From assembly GCA_963682175.1 (NCBI GenBank), contig OY821790.1, positions 2,864,501 through 2,928,500 of the forward strand: a stretch of DNA of 64,000 nucleotides, in the 5' to 3' direction. The stretch comes from Triglochin maritima. Lineage: Eukaryota > Streptophyta > Magnoliopsida > Alismatales > Juncaginaceae. The position numbers were made by a program, and so were the translations under genes. Position 1 is the first letter of the stretch; each line of letters opens with the position of its first letter. Positions 1 through 10,958 of the stretch are shown piece by piece. The notes under the pieces were generated by a model. The model was not told the origin of the DNA. It was given only the letters and a program-made list of their open reading frames with translations, and made no database searches.

Positions 1-270
1 GGAATTAAAACAGCAATAATGAAGCTGGACCAATCTGATTGAGTCAAGTCCAACTACATCAACTCGTGCCAATTAAGGAGGTGGAGAGGGAGGGGTCGTC
101 GGGAAGGTGGAGGACAAGGTTTGCATTTTTTTTCTATTTAAGATTTAATACTTTTTGGAGGTGTTTTTTGAAAATTTTCTAACGGAAAAAGTAACGGAGT
201 GGGTTCCACTGACAGCAAAGGTGCACGCAAGTAAAACAAAATTAAAAAGAGGGGTTTAAATTGGGTGTAT
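1..270. other. Flank without recognisable gene
   Basis: AT-rich sequence outside the CACTA element. No coding region, RNA gene or repeat could be recognised. Its last three bases, TAT, are the left target-site duplication of the transposon. Confidence 0.6.
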
Positions 271-284
271 CACTAGTGCAGAAT

Positions 285-606
285 AGGCTTTACTCGTCGC
301 CCAATAGACGTCGGCCGTTATAACAGTCGACGTATAGGAGGGAGAGCATAGCATAGATGTCGGTTGTTACTACGACCGACGTCTATGTGTAATATATACG
401 TCGGCTATTGTATTACCGAGTTTATTCGACGTCTATGGGATAGAGATGTCGACAAATAGACGTCGGATATTAGAATACCCTGAGCAGCCGACGTCTATAA
501 AGTATAGACGTCGGACGTTATAAATGGACGACGTCTAGAATCCCTACATATAGACGTCGGGGTATAGACGTTGGACATTTATAACATCCGATGTTTATAG
601 GTCTTA
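285..606. repeat. CACTA 5' subterminal repeat array
   Basis: Roughly a dozen copies of TAGACGTCGG or its complement CCGACGTCTA, often paired head to head around short spacers, so that many form small hairpins with the core GACGTC. In En/Spm such subterminal motifs bind the element's regulatory protein (TNPA). That role is inferred here from position and density. Confidence 0.85.
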
Positions 607-1499
607 AAGAAAACGAACATACGCGCTTTCTGTCATTCATTTCAGACCAAAACCCACCCAAACCATAGCCGTCCTACGACCGAACTCTCCTCCGCGACCA
701 ATGTCCGACCGAGTTGCACCGTCTCCGCCACCGCAGCGATGTCCCTTGTGCTCTCCTCCCCTTCTCCGTCCCTCTGCACTGTCTCCGTAGCCCGCCGCGA
801 CCACCGTCACCGCATCCTCCTCCCCGACCACTGTCACCGCACGACCTCCTCCTCCTCTGGTTCGTGCTCATACTGTTAATGTCCTCGTAGTATGGTAGTG
901 ATAGTGATTAATGGTAGTAACTAACTTGTTGCATATATAAGAAATGACGATGGTAATTTAGTATGGTCTCAAAGCCCTAATCTTGTGCATGTATCCTTTT
1001 TGGATGGTTAGCTCTAATGCATGTATTGTTAGATGATTGTGAGGATGATTTTAGCGGTAAAGTTTGTCGTTCGATCATTTTGGGTATTGGTTCAGAAACT
1101 TTTAGGTGATTGGGTATTTAATTTGTCTCATTTTTATTTAGGTTTAGGTTTGAAAGAAAAAATGAGCATAGAAAGTATGAATTGGGTATGAAAATTTGGA
1201 AAAAAAAACAAAGGATTGACAAATTGATTCAATACGAATGTGGTGCTCTTGATAAATTGGGTGTGAAAATAGAAAGTATGAATTGACAAATTTGAATTGG
1301 GTATGAAAATTTGAACACAAAATATCTTTAAATTATGTTTTCATTGTGATCTCCATTTAGAGGTAGATGCTCTTTCTTTGTGCTTAACATGATATTTTGT
1401 GTTTAAAATATTTTTCTGTCAATCCAAGTAATTATTCTTAATACTTGCTTTTAATATTTAAAATGTTCATTGCCTTGGTTTTTTGAATTTTCAATATTA
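607..1499. other. CACTA left interior, no clear gene
   Basis: A GC-rich stretch at about 640-870 gives short overlapping frames rich in arginine and glycine, without a recognisable domain. It could be a 5' leader or first exon of the transposon. The rest is AT-rich and non-coding as far as can be seen. Confidence 0.4.
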
Positions 1500-1990
1500 T
1501 GATAATAACTCATTGACCCCCTTAAGTAACTTGGCCTTTAATAACCTAAAGCAAAAGATTAGACCATATTTGCTAAGTCATTCATCATATAGGATTTGCA
1601 TTCATCGTATTTATTATAAATTTTACGATTTCTGTCGTAGATTGCTGTCATAAGGTACGTAATATCTTTCACTCATCATTCATTAGAAAGCACGCATTAG
1701 TTAGTACGAATTTCATTGGAACAAGAGTGAGGTGAGTGTTTGTTTGGTGTGTTGTTTGTTAGATTAAGGTATGAAAAACACTTAGGGGGCAATCACCTAT
1801 AAGAGATGAGGTGGGGGATTTCATCACCCTTTCCTTTGCCCAAAAACCACTTAATAAAAGAGCCTTAATAAAATCAATTAGACGTTGGCCCCTAGGATTT
1901 TCAGACGCATTAAGGAGAGGAAACCGTTTAAGACCGTTATGGCCTGAATGTCGTTGCCCATCTAGTCTCCCTGAGATTTTAGGAACCTTC

Positions 1991-3733
1991 TGTAAGTTAA
2001 TCGGTCACTAATCTAGAGGGGGTGAATAGATTATCTCCTAATTTCCTTATACTATTGCACAATTAAAACAAATAAGGGAAAGAATGCAAACCACAAGATG
2101 ACTCCGGAGATTTATAGAGGTTCGATCACACCACCGTGATCTAGTCCTCTCCTCAAGTTCCGATCGATCCTCCGATCCCTACTTGAGAATTCACTATTAT
2201 CTTCGTTCCGGGTCGAAGATAAACCCTCTTACAATCGGAGCCTTGCGAACACCCTCGCCTTGCTCGGATCTCCTCTCACAACCCGAGAGGGTGCTTCCTC
2301 GAAGCTTTACAACACAATGGAAATTGAATGTGGTTGTTGAACTCTAACTTGAATGCACTCAAGGATATGATTTAGGCTTGGAGTGAATTAAGTGGAAGTA
2401 TGAGAGTTGGTGGAGCTTTGAAGGCTTGAAGATTGAGAGCACAAGAGTAGGATTGATATTTGGCAAGTAAGGTCCTGAATGTGTCTCTTAAGTGAAGCTT
2501 ATATAGCCTTCAAAACAAATAGAGCCGTTATGGTAAGTTGGTGAGGAGTGGACCAAGTGAAAACAAGATGTGACTTAAGCTCGGGCAGAAATCGAGACAT
2601 ATTCGGTCGACCGTTGGAAACACAGTAGTCCGAAGAAGTGGTCAGAAACAAGAACTCGGTTAACCGAATATAGGTCGGATAACCGTTCACCAACTTCCAG
2701 TAACTTTTTCCTAATATCGGATAATTAATTTCGGTTGACCTAGATTTCGGTGCACCGTTCAAGAGTGGACAGTAAAGATTTGGTGCGACTCGGTGAACAT
2801 GTTCGGTAGACCGTGTTATGTTCGGTTGACCGATACATGTGCGGATTTTTGGCTGACATAGTGTGTGAAATTGGTTTATCGATAACGGTCGAAATATTAC
2901 GTGGAAAAATAGCCGTTACGATCTTATATCTAAGAACAACTCGGTAATCCGACAACCCATCGGTAGACCGATATGGATGTTTCAAAGATGTGGCTAAACG
3001 ACAAAATATAAGTCTGGTGGAGTTAGTTGTGCCACGTGGGCCAATAAGATGAAGTCGGTTTAGGCCTAAGGACACATAGAAGTTCGGATAACCGAGCTCT
3101 CTTCGGAAGACCGAATAGAGATGTCCAGAGAAGTATTCGAAGCTACTGGGAATAGGGACACGGTCGACCGGGTATGGTTCGGTACACAGAAACAATGTTT
3201 CCAGGAGATCAAGTTTTCTACTGATTCTAAGAAGACGGTTGACCGAGCAACTTTCGGTACACCGAAACGAGGATTCCAGGAGATCAAGTTTTACTGACTC
3301 TATAGGGAACGGTTGACCGAATAAGGTTCGGTACACCGACACAAGGGTTCCAGGAGATCAAGGGTTTACTGACTCTATAGGGAACGGTTCACCGAGAGAC
3401 ACTCGGTTATCCGTTGGGAACCTTGTTCGGTAAACCGATGTGGATACGGTCGACCGCGGCAGACGGGTTTATCCTTTTGTGCATCAAGTGTACATTTGAT
3501 CCTACAACTCAAATAAATGGAAAATTACATATGAAGTCCTTGAGCTTTGATTACAAGTCTTGAGCCTTGATCTTGAAGTTGATTAGTCCCTTGGTTTGAT
3601 CACCTACATTGTTAGGAATACACAATATCTATGCAATTTGATAATATGATGTGTGTGATGTTGTAATTGAAGTTATGCATACTATTAGTTTGTTAATCAT
3701 CAAAATTAAGATTAAAGGGCCAAAAAGCCAACA
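1991..3733 (+). mobile_element. Solo LTR, TG...CA, TSD CCTTC
   Basis: The 1743-bp unit starts TGTAAGTTAATCGG, ends AAGCCAACA and is bracketed by CCTTC at 1986-1990 and 3734-3738. There is no internal region, so it is a solo LTR, the product of recombination between the two LTRs of an element. Near the start it has CTAGAGGGGGTGAATAG, a word I recall from plant LTRs, and it contains many CGGTNNACCG-type palindromes. The superfamily is not resolved. Confidence 0.8.
2590..3460. repeat. Array of CGGTNNACCG palindromes in the solo LTR
   Basis: About 20 spaced palindromes with variable centres, such as CGGTCGACCG, CGGTTGACCG, CGGTAGACCG, CGGTACACCG and CGGTTCACCG, at irregular intervals of about 20-60 bp. 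The spacers also repeat in part (CAGGAGATCAAG occurs three times near 3200-3360). Confidence 0.8.
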
Positions 3734-4134
3734 CCTTCGGGTTCTTGATTTCCTACAGATTAGTGGTCCTCAATGTTTAAGACCGTTTCGGCCTGAACGG
3801 CGTTGCCCATCTAGTCTCCCTGAGATATTAGGGACCTCCGGGTTCTTGATTTCCTACAGACTAGTGGTCCTCGGTGGGACCTTGAAGTTAGGCGTTGTCT
3901 ATTACTAAGGACCTATAGTGGACTTTAGGCTGTTTTGGCCTTCATTGCTTAGTTAGGTTTCTAACCTTCCTTATTCACACGCTAGATTAAGGACTTCATC
4001 TCCTCTCCTCTGAGTCATTCTTTTCTCATCTTAATGTCTCCGAATCTTCTCATCTACGAACACATTCTTTTAAATTGAAATTTTATTTATTGTCTTCAAT
4101 AATAACTATCATTTTTGTTAATGTTTAGATTGAA

Positions 4135-6045
4135 ATGGATCGAGAGTGGATTGTTTTAAACAGATTGAGTGATGAGTATGAGAACGGAGTGAATATGTTC
4201 TTAGAGGTTGCCAAAAAACATTCTAAGAAAATGAAAGATAGCGACATGGCATATTGTCCGTGCAATAAGTGTCATAATATATCAGTGCTAACTTTTTGGA
4301 AAATGAAAGATCATTTGTTTGAGAAAGGTTTCGACCCAAATTACAGACGGTGGATATGGCACGGCGAAAATGAATCATTTAGTTGTTCCAAGACTGATGG
4401 GGAAGACGTTAGTGTGGAAGATCACTTAGAGGAAATGGTTCAGGATATGGCTGAAACGTTTTCGTCCAACCCCGATTTACTTGGTAATTTGTTGAGTGAC
4501 AATGAGAAGTCGTTGTCTAAAAATTGTACCAAATTCACTAAATTGTCAACGGTGTTGAAGTTGTACAATTTAAAAGCTGGAAATGGTTGGTCCGATGTCA
4601 GTTTCACATCAATGTTGAAGTTATTGAAAGAGATGCTTCCAGATGATAATGAGTTGCCAGATTGAACTTATGATGCTAAGAAAGTGTTGTATCTTATGGG
4701 AATAGAATATAGGAAGATACACACATGCCCGAACGATTGTATATTGTATAGGGGTGAGTTTGAAAACTTACATTCCTGTCCCAGGTGTAATGTTTCAAGA
4801 TACAAAATGAAACGTAGTGGACCAAACCACAATGAAGAGGCTGATGAGATGAAAATCAAAGGACCTCCTGCTAAGATTTTGTGGTATCTTCCGATAATAC
4901 CAAGGCTTAAACGTTTGTTTGTGGGTAAGGAGGATTCCAAGAATATGTCATGGCATGCTGATCGTGAGAAACCCAATGATCAGTTGCTACGTCACCCTAC
5001 AGATTCACCTCAGTGGGAAAAAATAGATTTCGACTTTTCTGTGTTTGGTGAAGAATCCAGGAATGTACGACTTGGACTCTGTACTGATGGAATGAATCAT
5101 TTCGGTAGTTTGAGTAGCATTCACAGTTCTTGGCCCGTTCTGCTTGTAATTTACAATATGCCCCCGTGGTTATGCATGAAACGCGAATATATCATGTTGT
5201 CCTTAATGATTTCTGGTCCGAAACAACCTGGAAACGACATTGATGTGTATTTAAGATCTTTAATTGATGACCTAAAGAGATTGTGGGATGACGGAGAGTC
5301 AGTTTTTGATTCTTATCGTCAGGAGTCGTTCGTAATGCGGGCAATGATATTTTGCACGATTAATGACTTTCCAGCTTATGGTAATCTGTCTGGATATTCA
5401 GTCAAAGGTCATAAAACTTGTCCAATTTGCGAAGAAAATACATGTTCTTTGCAACTAGTTAATGGTTCTAAGACTGTCTATCTTGGTCATCGGAGATTTT
5501 TGCCGAACTCTCATCCTTATCGTAGGTTGAAGAAGGCATTTAACGGAAAATAGGAGTTTCAGAATCCGCCAGTTGAAATCATCGTCGAAAAGGTGTACGA
5601 ACATGTAATGAACATTGAATGTGAATTTGGAAAACCGTACAAACGAGCAAACGACAAAAGTAGTTGGAAAAAAAGATCCATATTTTTTGATATTCCTTAC
5701 TGGAAAACTTTAGAAGTTAGACATTGTATTGATGTGATGCACGTAGAGAAAAACGTTTGTGATAGTCTTGTTGGCACTCTGTTGAACATACCTGGTAAAA
5801 CCAAAGATGGATATAATGCAAGACTTGATCTTATTGATATTGGTATACGAGCAATGTTTGCACCAGAGAAGAAAGGAGATCGGAATTACTTACCTCCAGC
5901 TAGTTATACATTGTCTAGAAAGGAGAAAAGAATTATCTGTCAGTGTTTGCACGATGTAAGGGTTCCATAAGGTTATTCTTCAAATATCAGTAATCTTGTT
6001 GTTATGAAGGATTTGAAACTTGTGGGGATGAAGTCTCACGATTGT
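4135..6045 (+). pseudogene. TNP2-type CACTA transposase, broken
   Basis: The start MDREWI with the spaced CPCNKC motif and HLFEKGFDPNY matches the transposase-associated zinc-finger domain of plant CACTA elements. From 4666 onward, KVLYLMGIEY, HTCPNDC, CPRC, LCTDGMNHFG and CIDVMHVEKNV are transposase_21 (TNP2) motifs; this family cuts and moves CACTA ends. The frame is broken by TGA at 4663, TAG at 5551 and TAA at 5968, but homology continues through each to about 6045. The rest of the TNP2 C-terminus is missing, probably deleted. The start follows TTTAG at 4124-4128, a possible intron acceptor. Confidence 0.92.
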
Positions 6046-6087
6046 GAATTTTTTTTTGTAATAAGCTTCTAATTATATATATAACAG

Positions 6088-6699
6088 GGCTCATTGGATG
6101 ATTGTCGTTGTATGCCCCACGACTAATTCGGCATATTGGTTTGATCTGTTGTGGTCGAATAAACCAAGGGATTCAATAAAGAAACTTCTAAATTTGTAAG
6201 TTCGTTTAGTCGTGAAAAAAGTAATTCGTGGATTTTTATTAGTATTATTGAATGATATTTTAACTTGTGCTACTCAGGGCAATTAAGGCTTACCGAGCTT
6301 TAGGTGGTAGGATAACAACCACAAAAGCAGGAATAACATGACATTGAATGAGAGTACATTCTATCCCATTTTTGTTAATTAAGTTAGGAACATATATTTA
6401 GCGAATTTATATGTTTGTAGTACCGTAAACAGGTTGGAAATACGGAATGTGGTTACTACGTGATGAGATACATGGAGGAAATCCTCAAATTGACAACTCA
6501 AGATGTATGCCTATCCGAGGTAATGTAGATCATTATTCAATTGTATAGTTGTAGTTTCAATATTTAGTTATTAACATTCACACTTGTATTTTTTTGATAG
6601 GTCTTCCCAAAAAGTAGTGATCCCTTCTCGCAACAGGAGCTCGATGAAACTCGCGACCGATGGGCTCACTATTTTATGAGAAACATGTTGACGAACTAA
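6088..6699 (+). pseudogene. Ulp1-like (C48) cysteine protease domain of the CACTA
   Basis: Split coding blocks are visible at about 6088-6196 (HWMIVVV, WFDLLW), 6278-6341 (AIKAYRALGG), 6431-6521 (NTECGYYVMRYME) and 6601-6699 (to a TAA stop). The conserved His of HW, the Asp of WFD and the Cys of ECGYYVM match the catalytic order of Ulp1/SENP SUMO proteases, which accompany many plant CACTA and MULE transposases. Intron borders were judged from AG and GT signals. It lies directly after the deleted TNP2 end, so it is probably the tail of the same transposon gene region. It is not expected to be functional. Confidence 0.75.
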
Positions 6700-7029
6700 G
6701 AGGTTCTCCTGTCCCTAGCATTTTTTGTAATTTAGTTAACAAGTGCACTTGTATTACAAACCTACAATTTATGCCTTAATATAATCGCCTTAATTTTAGA
6801 ATAAATTAATTGCAAGTGTGTTGAATGTCAATTGTGTATGCTTGTATGTTTGTGTTTGTGCATGTATGGTTGTATGTTTGTGTTTGTGCAAGTTGGCAAA
6901 TGTGTGTTTGTGCTTGTACGTACATGTGGATGAAAGTGTGAGCATCAGTGAACGAATTTGGTGTAGGTTGTATGTACACGAATACGATGACTAAAAACAA
7001 GTTTGCAGGAAGCTATTTATTTATTTTTG
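6700..7029. other. CACTA right interior, TG-rich non-coding
   Basis: Contains degenerate repeats of TGTATGTTTGTGTTTGTGCA around 6840-6930. No gene was recognised. Confidence 0.5.
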
Positions 7030-7380
7030 GTCCAGGTTTAGGAATAGACGTTGTTTATACTAGCCGACGTCTATTCCTCTGAAGGAAACACTAAACGTTG
7101 GCTTTATTTATAATCCGACGTCTATTCTTTACGAATAGACGTCGTCTGTAAGTTCACCGACGTCTATACCAAAATAATAGACGTCAGTTAGATATAAAGG
7201 CCGACGTCTATTCTTAAAGAATAGACGCCGGCCGTATGTAGAAGTCGACGTCTATTCGTAAAGAATAGACGTCGGATATTGGACGTCCGACGTCTAAGTA
7301 TAGACGACGCACGCATAGACGTCGGATCTGGGAGTGCTTATATCCGACCTATATACCCCCGTGCATCCGATGTTTATGCC
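7030..7380. repeat. CACTA 3' subterminal repeat array
   Basis: More than a dozen TAGACGTCGG/CCGACGTCTA units in both orientations, mirroring the array at 285-606 and the one in the small CACTA element at 59346-60533. This ties all three ends to one family. Confidence 0.85.
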
Positions 7381-7432
7381 ATTTTCTGTAGTAGTGTATC
7401 CTGAAACGCTGAGTGCACACAACTAATTCGGT

Positions 7433-9300
7433 TCTTCTTAAGGTGATGCGCAAACAAAGAATCCAATTTATATTTGTTTTGTTTAGCTTGAATATAAATG
7501 GAGAGCTTTAATGTTCGGAGTCCGGAGAGTACTTTAGCGGGTTATTGGTTCAAATTAAATGATATTTTATAGTGAACAATGAATTACGACCCTATTGTTG
7601 CTGATTTTTGTGTTTGTTCATATCTTGCCCAAATTTGAAACAGACCTAACCCTACTCGACAAGATTGGTTCAGTTTGAATTAGTTCTAGGATCTTCCCAG
7701 CCCAACTAAGTTAATTTCAAAACTTAAATGTTCAATTTGCTATTAATAATTAATTTGAAAGCACATTTATATATATATATATATATATTTTAAAGTTTCC
7801 ATAAAACAATCCTAAAAGTTTCCCTATGTTTTGTAACCTGTGTATGACTGTGAAATGTGAATGCCTGAAAAGCACTAGGCTAGTGGAGTTAAGAGTAAGA
7901 GCCATATTTTCCTCAAGAAGAAAAGGAAGAAAATGAGTATTCCTAATATGATTGTTTGTCGTTGCCAAATCGAGAAGTCTATATTTATTAGGACTTTTGC
8001 CAACTCACCTCCACAACCTTCCACGCTAACTTCAAGTGGAAAAAAAACCCTAATTTCTCTGTACCACTTTGATATTCCACTTAAGGCATGGACAGTGAAA
8101 CTTACACAGGGTTTTATCCTAGGTGGTTGGCTTTCCACTACAATGCTTTTAGACTTCGTACATGTCCTTTTCCCACAAGTGCCTAATTATACGTTCATAC
8201 CATATATCTTGTCTAATGCATGAACTTGATTAAATATTTATACCAGTATTGCTTTGTGTTAATTTGGATTCAATTGTATTGCGATTAATAAACTAAGCCT
8301 ACGGAATTTGTAAGGCTTAACTAATGAAGCTACCTCTTGATTACTTGTTTGATTAAGTCCATCTCAATTTCTCTAAATCACTTAGGCATTGGTTGTTGGA
8401 TTCACTGGCCACTCTAATGCTTTTTATACTTCTCCACTAGTGCCAAATTTAAGATCTTGTTCTTCTTATGCAATAGATTGACTTACTAGGGTTTCTGGAT
8501 GAAATTCACTTATATGGTGATCAAGAATTTCGGGTTTAGGGGGTTTTAAATTGTCATTTATAAACTAAGGCCCAAGGAATCTTTTTGGATTACTAAGAAA
8601 CCTTCATTACTTGTTTGATTAAGTCCACGTCATTATGTCCAACACTTACAACGTCAATATGTGACAAGCATGCATAACCAACTTGAGGTTGACGTAATTG
8701 TGCAACATTGAAAGAAGTCTATCGAATTTCGCTGTATCTTTGAGATTTTTAATTGGTGCAATTGAACAAGTGAATCAAATTCAAGGCCGTATTTTTTATT
8801 ACAGAAAAAATGAAGTATATGACGCTTGTGAGAAGCAGTAGATTGGAGAAGACAATATGTTTTTTTCTTCAAGTGATACTATTACAATTCAACGATTAAC
8901 TTCTTGACCATATGTATGGGCTTTATTTTTTACTTCATGCTTTGTATGAACTTTGGTTCTCCGCTGACAAACAGGATAATTTTAATGAGATCATGGTGTT
9001 AGAAACTAAGAATATAGAGATTAATTAGTTCCTCCTTGAGGTTCAAATTTATCGATAAAGTCATCCTCAATTGTTGATTGGTCGGTTTGCTAGCAAGTAA
9101 TCAAAAGCATGTTTCGGAAATTTCTTTAAGCATGCATGTTCATATATTAATTTTTAGTACATATGTCACTAATTAATCTAGGATAACCCCTAAACAACGA
9201 TGAATGGAAGCGCAAAGTAATTAAGAGTAAGAACCAAGTTTCACTTGTAATTAACAAGCTTCACTAACCACTTTCAGCCTCAACTTGTGGAAAAGTTTCA
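7433..9300. other. Distal left arm, non-coding
   Basis: No gene was recognised. Two partly similar blocks near 8080-8230 and 8380-8480 suggest an old tandem duplication of about 300 bp. Short frames near 7933 and 8654 are kept in both arms only because the DNA is duplicated, and they lack domain signatures. Confidence 0.5.
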
Positions 9301-9465
9301 TAACCTTCGTGGGCACCACAAGCTCAACAGCGGCTTGAGAACTAGAAGTCGAGGTCGATCAACCACAGACATCAACATCACCACCACCACCACCACAACA
9401 TCACCACCACACTACTGCTTCCACAGACATGGCCGAGGGAGGAGGAAGAGGGCGGACCAAATTTT

Positions 9466-9720
9466 TGGACCGACCCGACCCGAATTTATTCGATCCGGTC
9501 TTCGGTCCGCTGGATTCTAAAAATTTGGGTCTCAGTCTGGTCCGGTCTTGAACCGATGCTCAGTCCCGTGAGCAAAATTCGGACCGGACCAAAATTTTGG
9601 AACGATCCGATCGGTCTGGACCGAACTGACCCCAATTTATTCGGTCCGGTCTTCGGTCCGCCGGATACCAAAAATTCAGGTCTCGTTCCGGTCCCAGACT
9701 GATGCTTAGTCCTACTCACA
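9466..9720. repeat. GGTCCG-rich tandem repeat, about 130 bp x 2
   Basis: Two imperfect units each contain CGGTCCGGTCTTCGGTCCGC-like and GGACCGGACC-like words. The counterpart in the right arm lies at about 59025-59215. Confidence 0.7.
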
Positions 9721-10250
9721 AGTTTGAACAAATACAAAAATCTCTATTAGCCGGATGAAATGCTTCTGAACGTAGAAAGGAGAAACCGACAATATAACAT
9801 AAATCCGGACCATCTCTCTATATGTATACATTTTCCACTAATCATGATTTCAAAGAAGTTGCACATTAATTAGGGTTTGGGTTTATAGTCAACGACCATT
9901 AGACTGAAGTAGATAAAATATTCAAAAATGAATATTCTAAAGTTTGATTACCATCACAAAGAAATATTTATTATCATATTCATCTAGATTATAAGAGTTG
10001 AAGAACTTTTTTCATAAGCACTCTTCTATATATGAATACGTCCAACTTCACTTTGATTTCAACATATATATGACCACAAATACTTCCAAAATAAATAGTA
10101 TGAGTACTAATTGTCGTTTACCAAAACTAGAGCAGTCTTTACTGGGGTTCACCAACTACACCACACCATCTTCATCACATGCTTTTAAAGGAAAAAACCC
10201 TAACCACTTAGACCACCATTGTTAGCAGGAACAATGAGTTCTGTTCAGTT
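9715..10250 (-). repeat. Segment D, reverse copy in the left arm
   Basis: The reverse complement matches segment D at 14850-15290, 50352-50600, 58572-59020 and 63080-63400. Shared words are ATGGTCCGGATTTATG, CTCCTTTCTACGTTTAGAAG and ATCTAGATGAATATGATAAT. It is non-coding as far as can be seen. Confidence 0.8.
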
Positions 10251-10306
10251 CTGCAAATTAACATGCATGTTTCAGTTTTCCGACCCTTGGCCTTGGATGT
10301 AAATTT

Positions 10307-10648
10307 GTTGAAATATTTATTTATGGTACAACAGGTATAGAGTGTTTGGTGATCCACCATCTCAGAGATCAGCTGAGGATCTTGCCTTTTCCGTTGCACG
10401 TTTCTTCTCCAAGGACGGAACACATGCCAACTATTATATGGTAACATCAAATATCCACGTACTATATATATATATATATATATATATCACCTACAGTTTA
10501 AATACTAAAAAATATATAGCTGCAAATTATTTAAAGATGTAACCACAGCGATCGAAAACTTAATTTCAAGTTCGGAAACAAAAATATATATGAAGCATTA
10601 ATGATTGTGTCCCATTCATTTTGCGCGCACTACTAACAAATGATGTTG
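10307..10648. mobile_element. Left-arm-only insertion carrying a gene fragment
   Basis: The right arm joins the sequences on either side directly (CTTGGATG followed by TTTTCAAACG on the complementary strand near 54600), whereas the left arm has about 340 extra bases here. GATGT occurs at both edges and could be a target duplication. Terminal repeats are weak or absent, so the class is unknown. A deletion from the right arm is the alternative. Confidence 0.5.
10335..10440 (+). pseudogene. Isolated beta-galactosidase (GH35) exon
   Basis: A 106-bp open stretch flanked by a good acceptor (CAACAG) and donor (ATG|GTAACA). It encodes YRVFGDPPSQRSAEDLA, then FSVARFFSKDGTHANYYM. This matches the conserved region of plant beta-galactosidases that precedes the HGGTNFGR motif (family form: RSAEDIAFSVARFF...NYYM). 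Only this one exon is present, with some intron around it, so it cannot be a working gene. It lies about 520 bp upstream of the MADS copy A start and is absent from the equivalent place in the right arm. Confidence 0.85.
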
Positions 10649-10694
10649 TCAAATGTGTCATGAGAGTGACTGAATATTGAGATTACATGCAAGA

Positions 10695-10703
10695 TATATA
10701 TAA
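10695..10703 (+). promoter_or_regulatory. TATA box candidate of MADS copy A
   Basis: TATATATAA lies about 260 bp upstream of the start codon. The equivalent of copy B is ATATATATATAG on the - strand near 54551-54562, also followed by CTCCTCCCATCCGTAG. Conservation of this stretch in both arms supports it, but the transcription start is not known. Confidence 0.5.
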
Positions 10704-10958
10704 CTCCTCCCATCCGTAGGCCCTCCTACACACCTTTATCAAACCGTAATTTCCACCAGTTAAAAGCCACTAATGACTCACCTCTGAAACCCTTAATTTC
10801 CCTTCCTTTGCTTCCATAATTTCTTCTTCAGATTCAAAGGCATCTCACCCATTTTAATTGGTTTCTCATCTCCATTTTGGTTTCCTCAGCCTCTCAAAGT
10901 GGGAACACGAGGAGAAGGCACTTGTTCCACTTCTGGGTAAGAAGTAAATTTAAGCATC

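Larger units (their letters stand above)
1500..4090 (+). mobile_element. Gypsy leader relic in the CACTA (split by solo LTR)
   Basis: Positions 1780-1930 align by eye with 20095-20255 of the Athila-like element below. Shared words include ATTTCATCACCC, AAATCAATTAGAC and CATTTAAGGAG/CATTAAGGAG. Positions 3900-4080 resemble the following leader region (20460-20640), with TTAGGTTTC, a CTCATCT-rich tract and TCTCCTCTC. It looks like an old untranslated leader of a related Ty3/Gypsy element. A unit of about 100 bp around GCCCATCTAGTCTCCCTGAG is present twice, near 1920-1990 and 3770-3840, on either side of the solo LTR. The exact limits are uncertain. Confidence 0.55.
271..7396 (+). mobile_element. 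CACTA (En/Spm) DNA transposon, decayed
   Basis: The element begins CACTAGTGCAGAA and ends with the reverse complement of CACTACTACAGAA, an imperfect 13-bp terminal inverted repeat. It is flanked by the 3-bp duplication TAT (268-270 and 7397-7399), as is standard for CACTA elements. Both ends carry dense subterminal arrays of TAGACGTCGG in both orientations. Inside are TNP2 transposase remnants (4135-6045), a Ulp1-like protease domain (6088-6699), an older Gypsy leader relic and a solo LTR (1991-3733). In-frame stops and an apparent internal deletion make it non-functional as read. It lies just outside the left arm of the MADS duplication. Confidence 0.93.

Noticed and set aside
285..606. Regular repeats that could be taken for a CRISPR array
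   Set aside because: The units are inverted pairs at irregular spacing at the ends of a CACTA transposon in plant DNA; there are no equal spacers and no cas genes.
637..871. Arginine/glycine-rich frames in the CACTA left end
   Set aside because: Two overlapping frames of equal quality without homology; GC-rich composition explains them.
6806..7000. Threonine-rich antisense frame
   Set aside because: Arises from the degenerate TGTTTGTG repeat in the CACTA interior.
8654..8872. 72-residue frame identical in both arms, possible conserved gene
   Set aside because: Identity is explained by the duplication; non-coding flanks are equally conserved and no motif is seen.
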